Counted from the stretch's first letter, positions 1-5,441 are shown. The stretch is 6,976 nt of DNA from Bacillota bacterium (GCA_023397245.1 JAEWUH010000192.1:1-6976), one strand, 5' to 3'. A program made the numbers and translations. Notes: generated from the sequence alone by a model not told the origin.

Positions 1-229
1 AGAGCCGAAAGGCGTAATGCGGCTGGAAGGCACCGAGCATACCGGATATCTCATCGAAAGCATCAATCAGGCAATCGTCATCCTGCCGGATATTCCGCAG
101 GAGGTTCTGCGGATGCTCCCCTCCGCCTGCGAAAGGCTGAACGTAAAATTCGCCCTGAACGGGCAGGTTCCCGAGCAACCGGACATCAATTACGAAGAGC
201 TTGTGGAAAAATCGTTTGGCGTAAAGTAA
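1..229 (+). CDS. C-terminal part of an unrecognised protein (5' end outside window)
   Basis: An open frame enters from the left edge (first whole codon at base 2) and ends at TAA 227-229, giving 75 visible residues that begin EPKGVMRLEG. The ATG at 17 has no purine-rich ribosome binding site at proper spacing, and the frame stays open upstream of it, so that Met is probably internal and the gene begins outside the window. The fragment is soluble-looking and rather acidic. It has a short hydrophobic strand (AIVILPDIP), one Cys, no transmembrane segment and no catalytic motif that I can name. The pattern of short strand, helix (EVLRMLPSACERL), strand (VKFAL) suggests the end of an alpha/beta fold, which is inference only. 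It is followed by a hairpin terminator shared with the convergent htrA gene, so it is probably the last gene of its transcript. The coding assignment is fairly safe; the function is unknown. Confidence 0.7.
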   Translation, partial: EPKGVMRLEGTEHTGYLIESINQAIVILPDIPQEVLRMLPSACERLNVKFALNGQVPEQPDINYEELVEKSFGVK

Positions 230-233
230 TGCA

Positions 234-266
234 GGCCCCGGCATATACGTGCGGTACCGCGGGGCC
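234..266. repeat. GC-rich inverted repeat just after the first gene
   Basis: GGCCCCG (234-240) is the exact reverse complement of CGGGGCC (260-266). Between them lies a separate 10-bp palindrome, GCGGTACCGC (251-260), which overlaps the right arm. It starts 4 bases after the stop codon of the left-edge gene. No T run follows, so it is not a typical intrinsic terminator by itself. It may slow polymerase or protect the 3' end ahead of the strong hairpin at 309-346, or it may be chance in GC-rich DNA. Confidence 0.3.
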
Positions 267-308
267 GATGCCTAAATTACTGCCGCTGCCGGAATCTTCC
301 TATTACAT

Positions 309-348
309 AAAATGACGGCGAAGCCGAATGGCTTCGCCGTCATTTTTT
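309..348. terminator. Rho-independent terminator between convergent genes
   Basis: A perfect 17-bp stem (309-325 pairing with 330-346) closes a 4-base loop GAAT, and the T run continues to 348 on the + strand. Read on the - strand, the same stem is followed by TTTT and then ATG. The hairpin lies 80 bases after the stop of the left-edge gene and 38 bases after the stop of htrA, so it probably ends transcripts from both sides. The T run is better for the + strand gene. Confidence 0.88.
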
Positions 349-383
349 AAAGAAGGGAGATTTATGAAAAAGGTCTTATCAGC

Positions 384-1817
384 TTATTTACCTGTTGACT
401 GGGAAAGCTTCACTTTTGCGGTAAAGCTTTCGCCGGTGAGTGACCGGGTTACATTGAGCGTAACGGTTTCGCCCGGCTTCTTGTTCATCACGACCGTGGT
501 AATGCTGTTTTCACTGGACACGTCGCTGCCGTCGATTTTCGTGATCACGTCGCCTTTTTTAATACCGGCAGAGGTAACCGCGCTGCTGGTGACCGTATTC
601 ACGTACATGCCGGCGGGCAGGCCGTAGAAACGGGAGGTCATGCTGTCGATAAACTGTCCGGTAATGCCGAGTACCGCTCTGTCCTTCACGTAGCCGTACT
701 GCTTTAAGTCGCTGATGATTGGCTGGGCGTAATTGATCGGAATCGCGAAGCCAAGTCCCTCATAGCCGGTGGCTACGATTTTGGAGGAGTTGATCCCCAC
801 GACCTGACCGTAGCTGTTGACCAGCGCGCCGCCGGAGTTGCCGGGGTTGATGGCGGCATCGGTCTGGATGCATTTCATGGTAAAGCCGGTGTCGGAGCTG
901 GTGATTTCACGGTTGAGCGCGGAAACATGGCCTACGGTCACGCTGGAGTTGAACTCCATACCGCCCGGATTCCCGACCGCCATCACGGTGTCGGCAACCT
1001 GAAGGTCGCTTGAGGAACCGAATTCCGCCGCCGTAAGGCCGGTGGCATTTATCTTAATCACAGCCAGGTCGGTAACGCTGTCGCTGCCGATCAGCTTTGC
1101 TTCGTATTTTTTGCCGCTGGAAAGAATGACCTTCAGTGAAGAGGCGCCCGAGACCACATGCGCATTGGTAATGATGTATCCGTCGCTGGTGGCGACAATG
1201 CCGGAGCCCTCGCTTGTCGGGCTGACCGAGCTGTCCTCATTGGTTGTGGTGTTACCCGCGCTGCCTCCGGCTGTTCCGCCCATGGTATAGCGGGAATTCT
1301 GCGTGATCTGGTAATTCTGGATGCAGACGACCGACGGAACGACTTTTTTGGCAACCTCCTGAAGGGTAAGCGTGCTTGCCGTGCCGCTTGCCGCGGTATT
1401 GCTCGCGTTCACCAGCTTGGTAATGGTAAACGCCGCGCTGCTCGTGCTTTTATCGGAGGTGCTCAGCTTCACATACCCGTTGTTTACCAGCTGAGTAAAG
1501 CCAAAGATCGAGCCTCCGGAGATCATGAGGCAGGCCAGAACGCCGGCCACCGCCTTCAAAAAGATCTTCTTTCCGCCTTTGTGCTTTTTCACGGGCTTCG
1601 CTTCAAAAAAAGCCTTAGGCGGCTTCTGCGGCGGCTGTTCCCAGCTGTAGGACGGGCTGCTCCGGGGGGCGGAGTGATAGGAGTCCCCCTGCCATTCAGT
1701 TTGGTTATCCCGGTTGTCTGTATTATGATCATAATTCATTTGTTGACCATAATATGTCATGGGGTTACCGTTTTGATTTTCTCCCGCATGATTATCGTCG
1801 TTCAATGGATTATACAT
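384..1817 (-). CDS. htrA: HtrA/DegP-like membrane-anchored serine protease with one PDZ domain
   Basis: The 477-residue protein is a trypsin-like (S1C) protease expected to degrade or refold damaged proteins on the outer face of the membrane. In order it has an Asn/Gln/Tyr/Pro-rich hydrophilic N-terminus (about 1-70), a Lys-rich stop (76-84), a single membrane segment (about 85-108) and a Ser/Thr-rich linker. The protease domain follows (about 150-375) with the full triad: His220 in TNAHVV, Asp250 in DLAVIKI and Ser328 in GNSGGALVN. One PDZ domain (about 380-470) closes it, with KKGDVITKIDG typical of the fold. The layout predicts an inside N-terminus and an outside protease, and the length suits Firmicute HtrA. 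The ATG at 1817 has AAAGGA (minus strand of 1827-1832) 9 bases upstream. The stop is TAA at 384-386. It appears monocistronic, divergent from cobO and convergent with the left-edge gene. The family is certain; the precise paralogue (HtrA, HtrB, YyxA or DegP type) cannot be told. Confidence 0.95.
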   Translation of the reverse strand: MYNPLNDDNHAGENQNGNPMTYYGQQMNYDHNTDNRDNQTEWQGDSYHSAPRSSPSYSWEQPPQKPPKAFFEAKPVKKHKGGKKIFLKAVAGVLACLMISGGSIFGFTQLVNNGYVKLSTSDKSTSSAAFTITKLVNASNTAASGTASTLTLQEVAKKVVPSVVCIQNYQITQNSRYTMGGTAGGSAGNTTTNEDSSVSPTSEGSGIVATSDGYIITNAHVVSGASSLKVILSSGKKYEAKLIGSDSVTDLAVIKINATGLTAAEFGSSSDLQVADTVMAVGNPGGMEFNSSVTVGHVSALNREITSSDTGFTMKCIQTDAAINPGNSGGALVNSYGQVVGINSSKIVATGYEGLGFAIPINYAQPIISDLKQYGYVKDRAVLGITGQFIDSMTSRFYGLPAGMYVNTVTSSAVTSAGIKKGDVITKIDGSDVSSENSITTVVMNKKPGETVTLNVTRSLTGESFTAKVKLSQSTGK

Positions 1818-1842
1818 AGAATCAATTCCTTTCGTTTTTCTT

Positions 1843-1887
1843 TTGGTGTGATTCTATTATGCCGGCCGATTGTGAAGTTGGTGTGAT
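1843..1887. repeat. Direct repeat TTGGTGTGAT upstream of htrA
   Basis: The 10-mer TTGGTGTGAT occurs at 1843-1852 and again exactly at 1878-1887, 35 bases apart. On the htrA strand it reads ATCACACCAA. The distal copy overlaps the predicted -10 element, and the proximal copy lies in the 5' leader between the -10 and the ribosome binding site. That is a plausible layout for a regulator binding to tandem half-sites, but no known operator consensus is recognised. Confidence 0.4.
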
Positions 1888-1911
1888 AGTCAGTTTACAT
1901 TTCTATGACAA
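1883..1911 (-). promoter_or_regulatory. Possible sigma-A-type promoter of htrA
   Basis: On the minus strand, TTGTCA (1906-1911; 5 of 6 to TTGACA) is followed 17 bases later by TATCAC (1883-1888; 4 of 6 to TATAAT). Transcription would start near 1876, leaving a leader of roughly 58 bases. Spacing is ideal but the -10 is weak, which would suit a gene needing an activator. Another AT-rich stretch, CATAAT (minus strand of 1856-1861), could be the -10 instead but has no good -35. Confidence 0.35.
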
Positions 1912-2011
1912 TTTCAAGAATAATATGCAACCGGATTTTTATCGAATTATGAACAGGCAGGCGTATTCGGCCATCCGTTTTTTTATTCTGAATTAAGCCG
2001 GATTTCCATAC

Positions 2012-2029
2012 AAAGACGTGCACGTGTTT
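2012..2029. promoter_or_regulatory. Operator-like dyad around ACGTGCACGT
   Basis: A perfect 10-bp palindrome, ACGTGCACGT (2016-2025), extends after one mismatched pair on each side to AAA/TTT arms, giving an 18-bp interrupted dyad. It lies about 100 bases upstream of the predicted cobO promoter and about 100 bases upstream of the predicted htrA promoter. It could be a binding site for a dimeric regulator. The regulator is unknown and chance is possible. Confidence 0.3.
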
Positions 2030-2123
2030 CATTTGTATTCCTCTAAAGGTTACAATATCAATAAAATTTTCTGTTTGCCGAAAAATTCCGCCGCGCCCGG
2101 ATATGGTTTTCCGCTGGGCGGTG

Positions 2124-2132
2124 TGCTATTAT
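2124..2132 (+). promoter_or_regulatory. Extended -10 promoter element of cobO
   Basis: TGCTATTAT (2124-2132) has the TGn extension directly in front of TATTAT (5 of 6 to TATAAT). Promoters of this class can work without a good -35, and none is seen 16-18 bases upstream. Transcription would start near 2139, about 28 bases ahead of the ATG at 2167. An alternative -10, TACAAT at 2051-2056, has a poor -35. Confidence 0.45.
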
Positions 2133-2166
2133 AAAAGCAGTATTGATGTGTTACGGGGGATGAAAT

Positions 2167-2691
2167 ATGAACGGTCTTACCCATATTTACTGCGGGGACG
2201 GCAAGGGGAAAACCACCGCCGCAATCGGGCTGGGAATCCGCGCCTGCGGCAGCGGCAAAAAGGTATTGCTGGCGCAATTCCTGAAAGGAAGCACCTCAAG
2301 CGAACTGACGGTGCTGCGGGAGCTGAAAAATTTCAGTGTGCTGCCCGCACCGGAGCATATAAAATTTACCTTTCAGATGACGCCCGCCGAGCTAAGGGAA
2401 GCCGCCGCGCTCTGCGGCAGCCAGTTCCAACGCGCGGTTTCCGCCGCGAACGCCGGAGAATGCGATCTGCTGATTCTGGACGAGGTGTTCGGCGCAATCT
2501 CCTGCGGCCTGCTCGCCAATACGCTTTTGCCGGGCCTGATAAAAAACAAGCCCCAGAGTCTGGAGCTTGTCCTTACGGGACGCGACCCAAAACCGGAGGT
2601 TCTGGAGCTTGCCGATTATGTTTCCGAGATTAAGAAAATCAAACACCCCTACGACCGGAATATCCCGGCGCGCAGGGGAATCGAGTTTTAG
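2167..2691 (+). CDS. cobO: Corrinoid adenosyltransferase, CobO/BtuR (CobA) type
   Basis: The 174-residue cytosolic protein transfers the 5'-deoxyadenosyl group of ATP to cob(I)alamin or cob(I)yrinic acid a,c-diamide, making the adenosyl-corrinoid. A P-loop GDGKGKTT lies at residues 10-17, where this family binds ATP in its unusual reversed orientation. Walker B-like LLILDE is at 101-106, and the family C-terminus follows with LTGRDP (136-141), the Glu/Leu-rich ELADYVSEI stretch and HPYDRNIPARRGIEF at the end. Length is a little below the usual ~170-200, so it is complete. The ATG at 2167 has a G-rich site (GGGGGA, 2155-2160) 6 bases upstream. It is a single-gene transcript by the look of its own promoter and terminator. 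No other cobalamin synthesis gene is visible, so salvage or de novo use cannot be decided. The neighbouring B12-dependent NrdJ is an obvious user of the product. Confidence 0.93.
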   Translation: MNGLTHIYCGDGKGKTTAAIGLGIRACGSGKKVLLAQFLKGSTSSELTVLRELKNFSVLPAPEHIKFTFQMTPAELREAAALCGSQFQRAVSAANAGECDLLILDEVFGAISCGLLANTLLPGLIKNKPQSLELVLTGRDPKPEVLELADYVSEIKKIKHPYDRNIPARRGIEF

Positions 2692-2697
2692 CAGAAT

Positions 2698-2744
2698 AAA
2701 AGACAGGCGGAGATGGGTGTTACCCAATCTCCGCCTGTCTTTCG
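2698..2744. terminator. Long hairpin terminator after cobO, probably bidirectional
   Basis: A perfect 16-bp stem (2699-2714 with 2727-2742) is extended inside by GGGT/ACCC (2715-2718 with 2722-2725), a single A bulging at 2726, to close on a 3-base loop. It begins 7 bases after the cobO stop. On the + strand only TTT and then CG follow. On the - strand the stem runs into TTTTATT, a better U tract. It can therefore end cobO and also catch the convergent nrdJ transcript, which has no other clear terminator. Confidence 0.8.
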
Positions 2745-2812
2745 TGGTATTGTTTCTAAGCAAAATTGATAACATATTTAGTTGCCCTCAGGCCGGGCGG
2801 GCTCCATCCAAT

Positions 2813-2837
2813 CCCCCTTGCATCCCCCCGTATCCCC
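2813..2837 (-). other. C-rich tract, G-runs on the nrdJ strand
   Basis: Three C runs of 5, 6 and 4 bases (2813-2817, 2824-2829, 2834-2837) recur about every 10-11 bases, each preceded by AT. On the minus strand these are G runs in the 3' flank of nrdJ. Only three runs of three or more are present, with GG pairs beyond, so a full four-tract quadruplex is not assured. No known element is recognised. Confidence 0.3.
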
Positions 2838-2915
2838 ATTTAACGCGGTTATGTCAATTTTCTGTTAGGTTTTCATTGACGGTTAAGCACTTAGCTTTAA
2901 GCTTAAGGTTGTGGC

Positions 2916-2938
2916 AGAAGGTATCACCTTCTTTTTTT
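2916..2938 (+). terminator. Short hairpin with T7 run
   Basis: AGAAGGT (2916-2922) pairs with ACCTTCT (2926-2932) around a 3-base loop ATC and runs into seven T residues (2932-2938). It has the form of a weak intrinsic terminator on the + strand, some 225 bases beyond the cobO stop. It may act as a back-up that stops read-through into the 3' end of nrdJ, or it may be the left part of the adjoining repeat. Confidence 0.5.
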
Positions 2939-2939
2939 A

Positions 2940-2987
2940 GCCTCCCTTGCCAAAGGGAGGGGGACCGCGTTAGCGGTGGAGAGATTC
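2940..2987. repeat. Double-hairpin intergenic element, probably a dispersed repeat
   Basis: Two hairpins sit side by side. CCTCCCTT (2941-2948) pairs with AAGGGAGG (2953-2960) over a GCCA loop, and CCGC (2965-2968) pairs with GCGG (2973-2976) over a GTTA loop; TGGAGAGATTCT follows. The order (CCTCCCTT hairpin, GGGGGACCGC...GCGGTGGAG, GATTC) is what I know from many copies of short non-coding repeats between genes in Oscillospiraceae/Ruminococcaceae and related Clostridia. Only one copy is in this window, so repetition itself is not seen here. It lies 25 bases from the nrdJ stop and may stabilise that mRNA end. Confidence 0.5.
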
Positions 2988-3011
2988 TACTGGGCAAAAA
3001 CAGCCAGCGGA

Positions 3012-5279
3012 TTAGCCGCACTTAGAGTAGCCGCATTGGGTACAGATTACGCAGCCGCCCGCGTGCTCCAGCTTTGCGCCGCACTCCGGGCAGAAGTGCA
3101 GCTTGCCGGTTGCCTCGTCGGGCTTTGCTTCCGGCGCCGGAACGGGCCTTGCCTTGGGGGCAAACTCGGGGAGCGCCGGCCATTTGCCGAGCTCCGCCTG
3201 CTGCCGGTAGACGCGCTCGATGGTTTTTGCGATCGCATCCGGGCAAGAGGTACATTTCAGGCCGGGCTGACGGATGGTGGACGGGCAGCGGATTCCCTTG
3301 AGCTGCTCGATGATGCTCTTAACGTCGATCCCGCTGCGCAGGGCGATGGAGGCAAGCCGCGCGGTCGCTTCCGACTGCGAGGGGCAGCCGCCCGCCTTGC
3401 CGGTGTTGGTAAACACCTCGCAGATACCCTTGTCATCGTAATTTACCGTGATATAAAGATTGCCGCAGCCTATTTTTACGCGCTCGGTAACTCCGGTCAC
3501 CGTATCCGGGCGGGGGCGCGGCACAATGTGCTTTTCTTCGTCCGGCTCCGCGGCGGGTTCGCCGTCCTTTTTCACCTTCCCGATATTCAGCACCTGCTCG
3601 TTCCGGCTGCCGTCGCGGTAAATGGTTACGCCCTTGCAGTCAAGCCGGAACGCCAGCGTATAGACCTCGGCAACCTCCTCGCGCGTGGCGGAATTCGCAA
3701 AATTCACCGTCTTGGAAACCGCGTTATCGGTTCCCCTCTGGAACGCCGCCTGCATGCGAATATGGTACTCCGGGCTGATATCATGCGCCGAAACGAATAC
3801 GCGGCGCAGGTCCTCCGGCAACTCCTCAATATGGGCGACTGTGCCCTCCTTGGCGATGCGCTTCATCAGCGCGTCGGTATAAAGGCCGCGTTTTAAAAGC
3901 TCCGCTTTCAGGATCGGGTTGACCTCAATCATCTCCGTGCCGTCCATGATGTTGCGGATATAGACGTAGCCGAATACGGGCTCCACGCCGCTGGAGCAGC
4001 CCGCGATAATGGACAGCGTTCCGGTCGGCGCAATCGTCGTGATCGTCGCATTGCGCTGCGGCGTTTCCTGCGGCAAAATGCTTTCTTCAAACAGCGGGAA
4101 CGTGCCGCGCGTTTTGGCAAGCTCCGCGCTCTGCTCCCGTCCTGTTTCCGTGATGAACTTCATCAGCTTTTCGCCGAGGGTAATCGCCTCTTCCGAATTG
4201 TACGGGATTCCCATCAGCAACAGGCTGTCCGCCCAGCCCATGACGCCCAGCCCGATTTTCCGCGTCTGCTTGGTCACGTGGTCGATTTTATCCAGCGGAT
4301 ACTTGTTCGCGTCGATTACATTATCGAGAAAATGCACGGACTTCTTTACGGTATCGGCAAGCTTGTCCCAGTCGAATTCAACCTTTCCATCCTCACCTTT
4401 CAGCATTTTGGTCAGGTTTATGGAACCAAGGTTGCAGGATTCATAGGGCAGCAGCGGCTGTTCGCCGCAGGGGTTAGTGGATTCGATCTCCCCCTGGGCA
4501 GGCACGATGTTGTCGCGGTTCAGGCGGTCGAGGAAAATGATTCCCGGCTCCCCGTTTCGCCACGCGGCGTCTACAATATGGTCGAACACCGTACGCGCGT
4601 GCAGCTTCGCCACCGGCTTTTTTGTGTGCGGGTCAATCAGGTCGTAGTCCGTGTTCTCTTCGACCGCGTTCATAAATTTTTCGGTCAGGCCGACGGAAAT
4701 ATTGAAATTGTTGATTTCGTTGTTATTGGCTTTGCAGTCGATAAACTCCATAATGTCCGGGTGGTCGATGCGCAGGATTCCCATGTTTGCGCCGCGCCGC
4801 GTGCCGCCCTGCTTTACGGCTTCGGTCGCCATATTGAACACCTTCATAAAGCTGACCGGGCCGGAGGCGACCCCGCCCGTGGAATTCACCGCGCTGCCCT
4901 TCTGGCGCAGGCGCGAAAAGGCAAAGCCCGTGCCGCCGCCGGATTTATGGATGAGCGCCGCCTGCTTGATGGCCTCAAAAATATCCTCCATGCTGTCCTC
5001 AACGGGAAGCACAAAGCACGCGGAAAGCTGACCGAGCGCCCGGCCCGCGTTCATCAGGGTAGGCGAATTCGGCAGGAATTCCAGCGCCGTCATCATATCA
5101 TAAAAGGTCTCCGCCGTTTTCACCGTATCGGCACCTTCGCCGTAACGCTTGTCCGAGGCGGCAATCGCATCGGCAACGCGGCGAAACAGATCCTCCACGG
5201 TTTCCACGGCTTCCCCGTTCTCATCCTTCATCAGGTACCTGCGCTTTAAAACGGTAAGCGCGTTCTCAGAGATTTCCAT
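3012..5279 (-). CDS. nrdJ: Adenosylcobalamin-dependent (class II) ribonucleotide reductase
   Basis: The 755-residue cytosolic enzyme reduces ribonucleotides to deoxyribonucleotides, using adenosylcobalamin to make the thiyl radical, so it needs neither oxygen nor a NrdB subunit. Visible active-site residues are Cys88 (SACFVLP), Asn269-Pro-Cys271-Gly-Glu273 with Cys271 as the thiyl position, and Cys282. The 11-residue gap between the last two cysteines matches class II enzymes. PTGTLS (418-423) and GCSSGVEP follow. The N-terminus starts directly in the reductase domain, with no ATP-cone, so overall activity control by dATP at such a site is absent. A TSCPD domain (about 595-690, KCTSCPD at 675-681) and a C-terminal Zn-ribbon-like tail with Cys730, 733, 743, 746, 749 and 754 follow a Pro/Ala-rich linker; CGYSKC (749-754) is the likely disulfide shuttle. 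AGGAGG (minus strand of 5287-5292) stands 7 bases before the ATG at 5279. Promoter and NrdR sites lie just upstream. Confidence 0.97.
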   Translation of the reverse strand: MEISENALTVLKRRYLMKDENGEAVETVEDLFRRVADAIAASDKRYGEGADTVKTAETFYDMMTALEFLPNSPTLMNAGRALGQLSACFVLPVEDSMEDIFEAIKQAALIHKSGGGTGFAFSRLRQKGSAVNSTGGVASGPVSFMKVFNMATEAVKQGGTRRGANMGILRIDHPDIMEFIDCKANNNEINNFNISVGLTEKFMNAVEENTDYDLIDPHTKKPVAKLHARTVFDHIVDAAWRNGEPGIIFLDRLNRDNIVPAQGEIESTNPCGEQPLLPYESCNLGSINLTKMLKGEDGKVEFDWDKLADTVKKSVHFLDNVIDANKYPLDKIDHVTKQTRKIGLGVMGWADSLLLMGIPYNSEEAITLGEKLMKFITETGREQSAELAKTRGTFPLFEESILPQETPQRNATITTIAPTGTLSIIAGCSSGVEPVFGYVYIRNIMDGTEMIEVNPILKAELLKRGLYTDALMKRIAKEGTVAHIEELPEDLRRVFVSAHDISPEYHIRMQAAFQRGTDNAVSKTVNFANSATREEVAEVYTLAFRLDCKGVTIYRDGSRNEQVLNIGKVKKDGEPAAEPDEEKHIVPRPRPDTVTGVTERVKIGCGNLYITVNYDDKGICEVFTNTGKAGGCPSQSEATARLASIALRSGIDVKSIIEQLKGIRCPSTIRQPGLKCTSCPDAIAKTIERVYRQQAELGKWPALPEFAPKARPVPAPEAKPDEATGKLHFCPECGAKLEHAGGCVICTQCGYSKCG

Positions 5280-5301
5280 TCTCTCTCCTCCTATTACAAA
5301 T

Positions 5302-5317
5302 ATACTATATATTGTAT
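5302..5317 (-). promoter_or_regulatory. NrdR box 1 overlapping the nrdJ -10
   Basis: The 16-mer ATACTATATATTGTAT matches the published NrdR consensus acaCwAtATaTwGtgt at 14 of 16 positions, including the whole CwAtATaTwGt core. It is nearly symmetric. It covers the nrdJ -10 element and the expected start point, as expected for repression by the ATP-cone regulator NrdR. The nrdR gene is not in the window. Confidence 0.75.
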
Positions 5318-5338
5318 CATTTTATAAAACGATGTCAA
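5311..5338 (-). promoter_or_regulatory. Strong sigma-A-type promoter of nrdJ
   Basis: On the minus strand a perfect -35 TTGACA (5333-5338) is followed after 16 bases by TACAAT (5311-5316; 5 of 6), which also has a TGn extension (TGA) just upstream. Transcription should start near 5304, leaving a leader of about 25 bases that contains the AGGAGG site. Both core elements lie inside the putative NrdR boxes. Confidence 0.8.
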
Positions 5339-5348
5339 TCTGTTGTAG
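5333..5348 (-). promoter_or_regulatory. Degenerate NrdR box 2 overlapping the nrdJ -35
   Basis: TGTCAATCTGTTGTAG keeps the core pattern CwAt-T-TwGt and matches the NrdR consensus at 9 of 16 positions. Its start is 31 bases from that of box 1 with 15 bases between the two, which is the spacing (three helical turns) known for paired NrdR boxes. Alone it would be unconvincing; the spacing is the main support. It includes the -35 hexamer. Confidence 0.5.
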
Positions 5349-5389
5349 ACAATTAGGAAGAAAAATAATGACCAAGAATAGAATATCCA

Positions 5390-5402
5390 AATTGTGACAA
5401 TT
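5390..5402. promoter_or_regulatory. Perfect dyad AATTGTGACAATT upstream of nrdJ
   Basis: Six-base arms AATTGT and ACAATT flank a single G at 5396, about 92 bases upstream of the predicted nrdJ start point. A second GACAATT occurs at 5348-5354. It looks like an operator for a dimeric regulator but fits no consensus I can name. It lies in the 217-base gap between nrdJ and the PFOR gene, which otherwise shows only the nrdJ promoter and the PFOR terminator. Confidence 0.3.
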
Positions 5403-5441
5403 CCATACTTTATTTTTCCGCCCCGTACCGTGTTACATGAC

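Larger units (their letters stand above)
1818..2166. other. Divergent intergenic region between htrA and cobO
   Basis: These 349 bases contain no convincing gene in any frame. The region is AT-rich compared with its flanks and carries control signals for both divergent genes: a possible htrA promoter (1883-1911), a 10-bp direct repeat (1843 and 1878), a dyad (2012-2029) and an extended -10 for cobO (2124-2132). I looked for a cobalamin riboswitch ahead of the adenosyltransferase gene and saw no recognisable B12 box. The predicted leader of about 28 bases would be too short to hold one. A T run at 1978-1984 has no proper stem in front of it. Confidence 0.6.
2692..3011. other. Intergenic region between convergent cobO and nrdJ
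   Basis: These 320 bases hold no supportable gene. From left to right they carry a long terminator hairpin (2699-2742), an unremarkable AT-rich piece, a C-rich tract (2813-2837), a 10-bp palindrome TTAAGCTTAA (2897-2906), a small hairpin with a T run (2916-2938) and a double-hairpin motif (2941-2987) that resembles dispersed clostridial repeats. Confidence 0.6.

Noticed and set aside
364..627. A + strand frame starting ATGAAAAAGGTC behind a GGGAGA ribosome-site look-alike, 87 codons
   Set aside because: All but about seven codons run antisense to the htrA PDZ domain, the start follows a terminator directly, and the product shows only the biased composition expected of a reverse-strand shadow.
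1158..1886. Long + strand open frame (242 codons) opposite htrA
   Set aside because: It mirrors the htrA coding strand, has no ribosome binding site, and its Arg/Gly/Ala-rich product has no recognisable domain; the htrA frame carries a full catalytic triad.
1818..2166. Cobalamin riboswitch ahead of the adenosyltransferase gene
   Set aside because: No recognisable B12 box or companion conserved elements were found, and the predicted leader is only about 28 bases.
2103..2633. Overlapping + strand frame of 176 codons across cobO
   Set aside because: It is the +1/+2 shadow of cobO, Arg-rich and without motifs, while the cobO frame has the P-loop and family C-terminus.
2897..2906. TTAAGCTTAA palindrome in the cobO-nrdJ gap
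   Set aside because: It is a 10-bp AT-rich palindrome without a partner or a promoter nearby, easily due to chance.
2976..5249. Two long + strand frames (306 and 323 codons) opposite nrdJ
   Set aside because: They are reverse-strand shadows caused by the GC-rich codon use of nrdJ, whose active-site motifs are complete in the minus frame.
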